DNA of 64,000 bases. It comes from Lachnospiraceae bacterium (GTDB taxonomy: Bacteria; Bacillota; Clostridia; Lachnospirales; Lachnospiraceae). How positions within the stretch are numbered: the first letter of the stretch is position 1; every line of letters starts with the position of its first letter. Shown here one piece after another: positions 60,152 to 64,000 of the stretch. A program made the translations under genes and the position numbers. The DNA lies in NCBI GenBank assembly GCA_024405155.1, contig JAKSPC010000005.1, positions 31,805-95,804 of the forward strand, given 5' to 3'. The notes beneath the pieces are model-generated. The model was not told the origin of the DNA, did not search any database, and worked only from the letters and a program-made list of their open reading frames with translations.

Positions 60152-61061
60152 AGACCCCGGGCTGTTCCGCGATATCATAGAAGCTGCATCTGCCAGTCAG
60201 AACAACCGTCCCATATCGATCATCGAAAAAGACTATTATGTTACGATGATTCTTAAACTCCTGTCTGAGGAAGCGCCCGGATGTGTGTTCAAAGGCGGAA
60301 CCTCATTATCAAAATGTCATCATGCCATCGACAGATTTTCAGAAGATATCGATATCACGTTTTCTGATACATTAACTCAGGGTCAAAGGAAGAATCTGAA
60401 GAATAAGACGATCGCCGGTATCAGTCAGAAATTGCATCTGCCGATTACAGACTGGGAAAATACAAGAAGCCGAAGAGATTACAACTGTTACACATTCGCA
60501 TATACCCCTATAGAAGGCTTTATTCAAAAAAGCCTTGTTCCCGGTGTAAAAATGGAGGTTTCATTGGGGTCTATATCATTTCCGACTATCCAACTGCCCG
60601 TAAGCAATTATATTTATGAATTTTTATCCGGCGAAAATAAGAATATTGCCGATGAATATGGATTGAACCCGTTTATTATGACCCTGCAGAGCCTTGAACG
60701 TACATTTGCTGATAAGGTATTTGCGATCTGTGACTATTTCCTCGAAGGAAACATTAAACGCCACTCACGGCATATCTATGATCTTTACATGCTGTATCCC
60801 CGGATTACTCTGAATGATGAATACAAGGCTTTGGTAAAGAAAATACGAACTCACAGAGCCAAAATGTCAATTTGCCCTTCGGCTCAGCCTGAAATAGATA
60901 TAAATAATATTTTGGCAAAGATAATTCATGATGATGTGTATAGAAATGACTACGAAGAGATAACCTCTTATTTTCAAAACTATCCCATTGCTTATACTGA
61001 TGTGATCGAAGTATTGGAAAAAATCATTCAATCGGGAGTCTTTTCGACCTTCGGGAACTGA
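60138..61061 (+). CDS. AbiEii-type nucleotidyltransferase toxin
   Basis: 307 residues. Nucleotidyltransferase motif GGTSLSK (53-59), and Asp70-x-Asp72 in SEDIDITFS, as in AbiEii/MenT toxins that modify tRNA or other RNA. LQSLERTFADKVFAICDYFL is the family's conserved helix. Together with AbiEi it forms a type IV-like system with phage-abortive activity in known members. Confidence 0.85.
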   Translation: MFLHEDPGLFRDIIEAASASQNNRPISIIEKDYYVTMILKLLSEEAPGCVFKGGTSLSKCHHAIDRFSEDIDITFSDTLTQGQRKNLKNKTIAGISQKLHLPITDWENTRSRRDYNCYTFAYTPIEGFIQKSLVPGVKMEVSLGSISFPTIQLPVSNYIYEFLSGENKNIADEYGLNPFIMTLQSLERTFADKVFAICDYFLEGNIKRHSRHIYDLYMLYPRITLNDEYKALVKKIRTHRAKMSICPSAQPEIDINNILAKIIHDDVYRNDYEEITSYFQNYPIAYTDVIEVLEKIIQSGVFSTFGN

Positions 61062-61094
61062 TTTGTTCTATCAACGGACCAACAAAAAGCAACG

Positions 61095-61118
61095 ATCGTC
61101 TTTGCTCCCGCCGCCACG
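61095..61118. repeat. 24-bp direct repeat flanking abiE, right copy
   Basis: ATCGTCTTTGCTCCCGCCGC plus CACG; see 59372-59395. Confidence 0.8.
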
Positions 61119-61494
61119 TTAAAACAGCCTATAGGAATAACATAAACGCCATACATTTTGCTGTACGATTTTTTTGCTGCAACAAAAAAGAGATGAATCT
61201 ACGTTTACCGCACACCCAGTTACAAGGAACCAGGAAGACATCTCTATGGCATGATAATACCATAGCCCACTGCCATTGTCAAACTTCTTTGACTTTCTTT
61301 GCAATAACCTAAATTAAAAAAGTAAAATCTATTTGTGCAAAGCAAGGTAGCATTTAGTCTCGGAAAAGTAGCATTTACTTTTTCATACGCACGTGCCAGC
61401 CATTTTTCTCTGTCCGTTTTTTTGTACTCCCGTTTTGCTAAGATGATATCATCCGGAAAAGGAAATCGAAGCAAGCAAAGGAGAAAAGAAAGAA
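61119..61494. other. Intergenic region between abiE and the unknown gene set
   Basis: About 375 bp without a supported gene. GTAGCATTTA occurs twice about 24 bp apart (near 61347 and 61370), and ATGG...CCAT inverted repeats lie near 61250. No clear promoter. AAAGGAG precedes the next ATG. Confidence 0.4.
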
Positions 61495-62103
61495 ATGATC
61501 ATCAGTGCAAAGTCAGAATCAAGAGTGTACCACATGCCCGGCTGCAGATATGCGGAAATGATAAAGGAAGAAAATGTGATGTACAAGAAGGTCAAGTGGG
61601 CCATAAAAAGAAAATACCGCCCCTGCGCATGGTGCTTCTCCACAGAGGGGATCCTTCACAGAGAAAAGGCAGCGGTGGAACAGTATCTCAAAAACACCGG
61701 CTATGAGATGGAGAATAGAGACCATGTGCTCTACATCCGCGGCCAGGCCGGCTTCTGGAAGCTGGTATACAACGAGGAAAGCACGGGTTTCACCCTGTTC
61801 CACGGAAACCGCGCGGAGAAAGTCACTGTTGAGGAAGCGGAGGCTGTCGGTTATCACAGACAGGGCGATGCCCCGATCCACACAAGTGTACTGGAGACCT
61901 GCAGATACATCGCAAAGCACGACGAGGCAAAGAAGATCCTCTCCATGGGAAGCTACCGGGATCTGCCTCGCTCCACGCAGAAACAGAGAGAATATTACAA
62001 TTCCGCAAGAAAGAAGGACAGGATCAGAGGGATCCGCAGAGTGGAGGATCTGTTCCGCCAGCTTGAAGAAGGAAGCTCCATGAAGCGCTACTCTGTCTGC
62101 TGA
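61495..62103 (+). CDS. Unknown protein with N-terminal zinc-like motif
   Basis: 202 residues. Near the N terminus, VYHMPGCRYAEMI and YRPCAWCF give the pattern H-x3-C ... C-x2-C, like the small zinc site of Ada-type or related domains. The rest is basic with no recognised domain. It is the first of three rightward genes with strong ribosome binding sites. Mobile-element origin is likely from context. Confidence 0.6.
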   Translation: MIISAKSESRVYHMPGCRYAEMIKEENVMYKKVKWAIKRKYRPCAWCFSTEGILHREKAAVEQYLKNTGYEMENRDHVLYIRGQAGFWKLVYNEESTGFTLFHGNRAEKVTVEEAEAVGYHRQGDAPIHTSVLETCRYIAKHDEAKKILSMGSYRDLPRSTQKQREYYNSARKKDRIRGIRRVEDLFRQLEEGSSMKRYSVC

Positions 62104-62170
62104 CCGTTTCTTCCTCTCCTGCCCTGTCCCGCAGACCGACGCCCTATGATTATGAACCGGGAGGCAACCG

Positions 62171-62617
62171 ATGGACGAAAGAGAAACCATCTTACTGAAA
62201 AAGATCAGCCGAATGACCGACGTGGAATTCCGGGCACTTATCGAAAGAAAGAAATGTGAAATGGAAGAAAAGAAAAACAGAAAGACACTCAGAAACTTTA
62301 TTAAGCTAACAGGCGGGGGCTGGCCGTTCTGCAACCACTACATGATCGTTGACGTGCCGGAGCACTATGCCGATCAGATCTTTATCCGTCACGGGCTCCC
62401 GGTAAAGTTCGGGGAGGAATATTACAGAAAGCCGGACACCGGATATGTGATGGTCATGCTGAAGGTAAGAAAGAACCGGGAGAAGGATTTCCTCTCCTCC
62501 ATGGAGGAACTGAAGCGGAAAATGATCCTTCTGGGCCACACAGACTACGAGGAGTTCTGTGACAATCTATGGCGTGGTCTTGGCTTTAAGGATGAAGATG
62601 TAGTGGCGTTATCGTAA
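62171..62617 (+). CDS. Unknown 148-residue protein
   Basis: Basic, helical N terminus (VEFRALIERKKCEMEEKKNR), then a mixed region (WPFCNHYMIVDVPEHYADQI). GGGAGG precedes the ATG. No family recognised. Second gene of the three-gene set. Confidence 0.6.
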   Translation: MDERETILLKKISRMTDVEFRALIERKKCEMEEKKNRKTLRNFIKLTGGGWPFCNHYMIVDVPEHYADQIFIRHGLPVKFGEEYYRKPDTGYVMVMLKVRKNREKDFLSSMEELKRKMILLGHTDYEEFCDNLWRGLGFKDEDVVALS

Positions 62618-62628
62618 AGGAGGAAACA

Positions 62629-62817
62629 ATGGCTGACAACAATATCGATTATGAGAAACTCCGCCGGGATCTGACGGATGAATGCATGGCCGCCTTCATT
62701 TGCGGCGGGATCGGTCCTGCGCTCCTGGATTCCCTGGATATTGAAAAGGCTTCTGGAGAAGAACTTGAGAGGATCGCCGGGCGGTATGGTTTTCGTATGG
62801 ATAAGTACAAATCGTAG
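62629..62817 (+). CDS. Unknown 62-residue acidic protein
   Basis: Starts MADNNIDYEKLRRDLTDECM and ends GRYGFRMDKYKS. A strong AAAGGAGG site lies 5 nt before the ATG, 11 bp after the previous gene. No family recognised; probably co-expressed with it. Confidence 0.6.
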   Translation: MADNNIDYEKLRRDLTDECMAAFICGGIGPALLDSLDIEKASGEELERIAGRYGFRMDKYKS

Positions 62818-62924
62818 TTCACCCCTTTCCATAACTGCCCCATTCCCTTATTAACTGCCAAAGGTACTGGTGGTATTACAGAAAAAAAGGTTCCTTTCGC
62901 GGCTTATTACTACCATCCAAGAGT

Positions 62925-63161
62925 TTATTTCTTCACGATCCAGATTCCGCGTGTCCCGCCTTCTCTTTCAAGAATGCCTTTTTCTTTTAATGCTGCAAAT
63001 GCACGCTCTACACTTCGTTGACTGATTCCAAGCTGTTTTGAAATAGCGTTTGCACTTATTTTATTATTTTCTAAAACACTAGATATGACAAAATTCTCCA
63101 GTTCGCTATTTCCGACAGGATTACCGACAGGATTACCGACAGGATTGCCGCCAGCCGCCAT
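62925..63161 (-). pseudogene. C-terminal winged-helix fragment with GNPV repeats
   Basis: 78 codons. Three 12-bp direct repeats (63112-63147, CCGACAGGATTA) encode GNPV-GNPV-GNPV, followed by a winged helix (ISANAISKQLGISQRSVERA, KEKGILEREGGTRGIWIV). This is the usual C-terminal tail of AlbA_2/Schlafen-type ATP-binding regulators. The main part is missing; an intron fragment abuts its 5' side. Confidence 0.6.
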
Positions 63162-63172
63162 TACCTAGTCTT

Positions 63173-63330
63173 TTCCCGGACATCCGGCTTCCTTCAGATT
63201 CCACCTCACGATGGACACCCTTGCCTTCGGCTGTATCCTTCCCGCTGTCGGGCGGATTCGGGACTTGCACCCGTTAGAAACGTGCCTCGCCAATGCCCGT
63301 GCTCTTGAACTACTGTCCTTAAGAACACCG
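63173..63330 (-). mobile_element. Group II intron domain I fragment
   Basis: On the minus strand the segment contains GGGTGCAAGTCCCGAATCCG, GGATACAGCCGAAGGCAAGG, GTGTCCATCGTGAGGTGGAA and TCTGAAGGAAGCCGG, a well-known string of bacterial group II intron domain I. No reverse transcriptase follows and the element breaks off after about 160 nt. A 65-codon open frame here is intron sequence. Confidence 0.75.
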
Positions 63331-63358
63331 AGCATTCCCGATTCATTTTCTTTGCTGT

Positions 63359-64000
63359 TCATTTTTTCTTTTCTCCTTGACTTTGCTTCGTTATCGTATG
63401 TAACTGCTCCATGCGTTGATCAAGTTCTGCCGCTATTCTTGCACAGTCGGCAAGCTCGTGCTTGAAGGATTCGCTTTCCAAGATGTCTTTTTTATAGCGT
63501 ATTTTATGTTCTGTGCTTGCCCACCAATCCATTGCGATGGTCCTGAACTGCACCTCGACCTTCATATATCGCTTTCTGTCGTGAAGGAAAATCGGGGTAT
63601 CAACGATCAGGTGCAGACTGCGGTATCCGTTCGGCTTGGGATTGCTGATATAATCCTTGCGGGTAATAACGTGTATATCGTCCTGCTTCTCAAAAGCATC
63701 GGCAAGCATATAAATGTCAGACGGAAAAGAACAGATGACTCTGACACCGGCGATATCCGTTATATTTTCTTCGATGCTTTCAACCGTCAACGGGCATCCT
63801 TTCCTCGCAATTTTATCAAAAATGCTTTCCGGTGTTTTCAGTCTGCTTTTTATGGTTTCAATGGGATTTCGGTCGTACTGTATTGACAGTTCCTCATTCA
63901 ATACCTTGAATTTCGTCTCTATCTCCATAATGGCGCATCTGTAATATGCCATCAATTCCTTGTACGGTGCCGAACTGTTTTCCACCCATTTTTTGAAGTC
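63359..64000 (-). CDS. Small alarmone synthetase (RelQ/YjbM type), 5' end outside window
   Basis: At least 213 codons; the frame stays open to the window edge (DFKKWVENSSAPYKELMAYY). RelA/SpoT synthetase motifs: RNPIETIKSRLKTPESIFDK, ITDIAGVRVICSFPSDI, NGYRSLHLIV, KVEVQFRTIAMDWWASTEH. No hydrolase, TGS or ACT domain. It makes (p)ppGpp from ATP and GDP/GTP. It ends at the intron fragment. Confidence 0.9.
   Translation of the reverse strand, partial: DFKKWVENSSAPYKELMAYYRCAIMEIETKFKVLNEELSIQYDRNPIETIKSRLKTPESIFDKIARKGCPLTVESIEENITDIAGVRVICSFPSDIYMLADAFEKQDDIHVITRKDYISNPKPNGYRSLHLIVDTPIFLHDRKRYMKVEVQFRTIAMDWWASTEHKIRYKKDILESESFKHELADCARIAAELDQRMEQLHTITKQSQGEKKK

Noticed and set aside
63165-63362. 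65-codon frame after the alarmone synthetase
   Set aside because: Its start overlaps the synthetase stop, but the sequence is group II intron domain I.

Overview
The window looks like a chromosomal segment of a Gram-positive, low-to-mid-GC anaerobe of the class Clostridia, most likely Lachnospiraceae. This is inferred from strong AGGAGG-type ribosome binding sites, lipobox lipoproteins, butyrate kinase, SdpR/SdpI, a YlmH-like S4 protein, DegV, an HrcA/CIRCE-like site, a NiCo riboswitch and cobalamin riboswitches. No rRNA or complete tRNA gene is present.

Layout. 1-3.4 kb: a VWA / macro-domain / PPOX-fold gene group, then phage-type remnants (BRO-N fragment, 5'-truncated tyrosine integrase) ending in a cluster of ATGTGAGCC inverted repeats. 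3.6-13 kb: a GNAT-like/DUF3604 fusion, butyrate kinase, Tex, a DMT exporter, a sirtuin and an S4 RNA-binding protein. Two copies of a roughly 100-bp hairpin element flank tex, and a third sits at 39.5 kb. 12.8-17.3 kb: a leftward set of two tiny membrane proteins, Na/Pi cotransporter, DUF1538 membrane protein and a P-II-like protein. 18-22.5 kb: a 74-bp-period repeat array, a NiCo riboswitch with a CDF metal exporter, and two tandem mgtE genes behind a promoter and a short leader peptide. 22.6-25.3 kb: sdpRI, then a LexA-like/KilA-N pair bounded by a partial duplication of sdpI and its downstream sequence.

25.3-29.4 kb: a probable vitamin B12 capture locus. Two cobalamin riboswitches in tandem precede three secreted or lipid-anchored proteins that carry, fused and separately, the two folds of eukaryotic transcobalamin/intrinsic factor (alpha-alpha toroid and DUF4430 beta domain). 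A convergent gene encodes an ECF S component. 29.5-45.8 kb: thioredoxin with a ferredoxin-thioredoxin-reductase-like partner, AlaX, LarA, DegV, Hsp20, an amidohydrolase, a nitroreductase, and metNIQ behind a perfect promoter, a 29-residue leader peptide with ten methionines and an intrinsic terminator. That arrangement reads as classical ribosome-mediated attenuation for methionine. A ceramidase-like gene and a second 74-bp-period hairpin array follow.

46-64 kb: accessory DNA. Two 150-bp direct repeats (46.05 and 54.69 kb), each starting with a tRNA 3'-end sequence followed by a terminator, bracket a rhamnose ABC transporter plus rhaBAD. To the right lies an AT-richer stretch with YoeB/RelB-type toxin-antitoxin genes, an MmeI-like restriction-modification gene, a resolvase fragment, an AbiE toxin-antitoxin pair between short direct repeats, unknown small genes, a group II intron fragment and a small alarmone synthetase cut by the window end. 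This suggests islands stacked at one tRNA locus. Long antisense open frames over real genes were left out.
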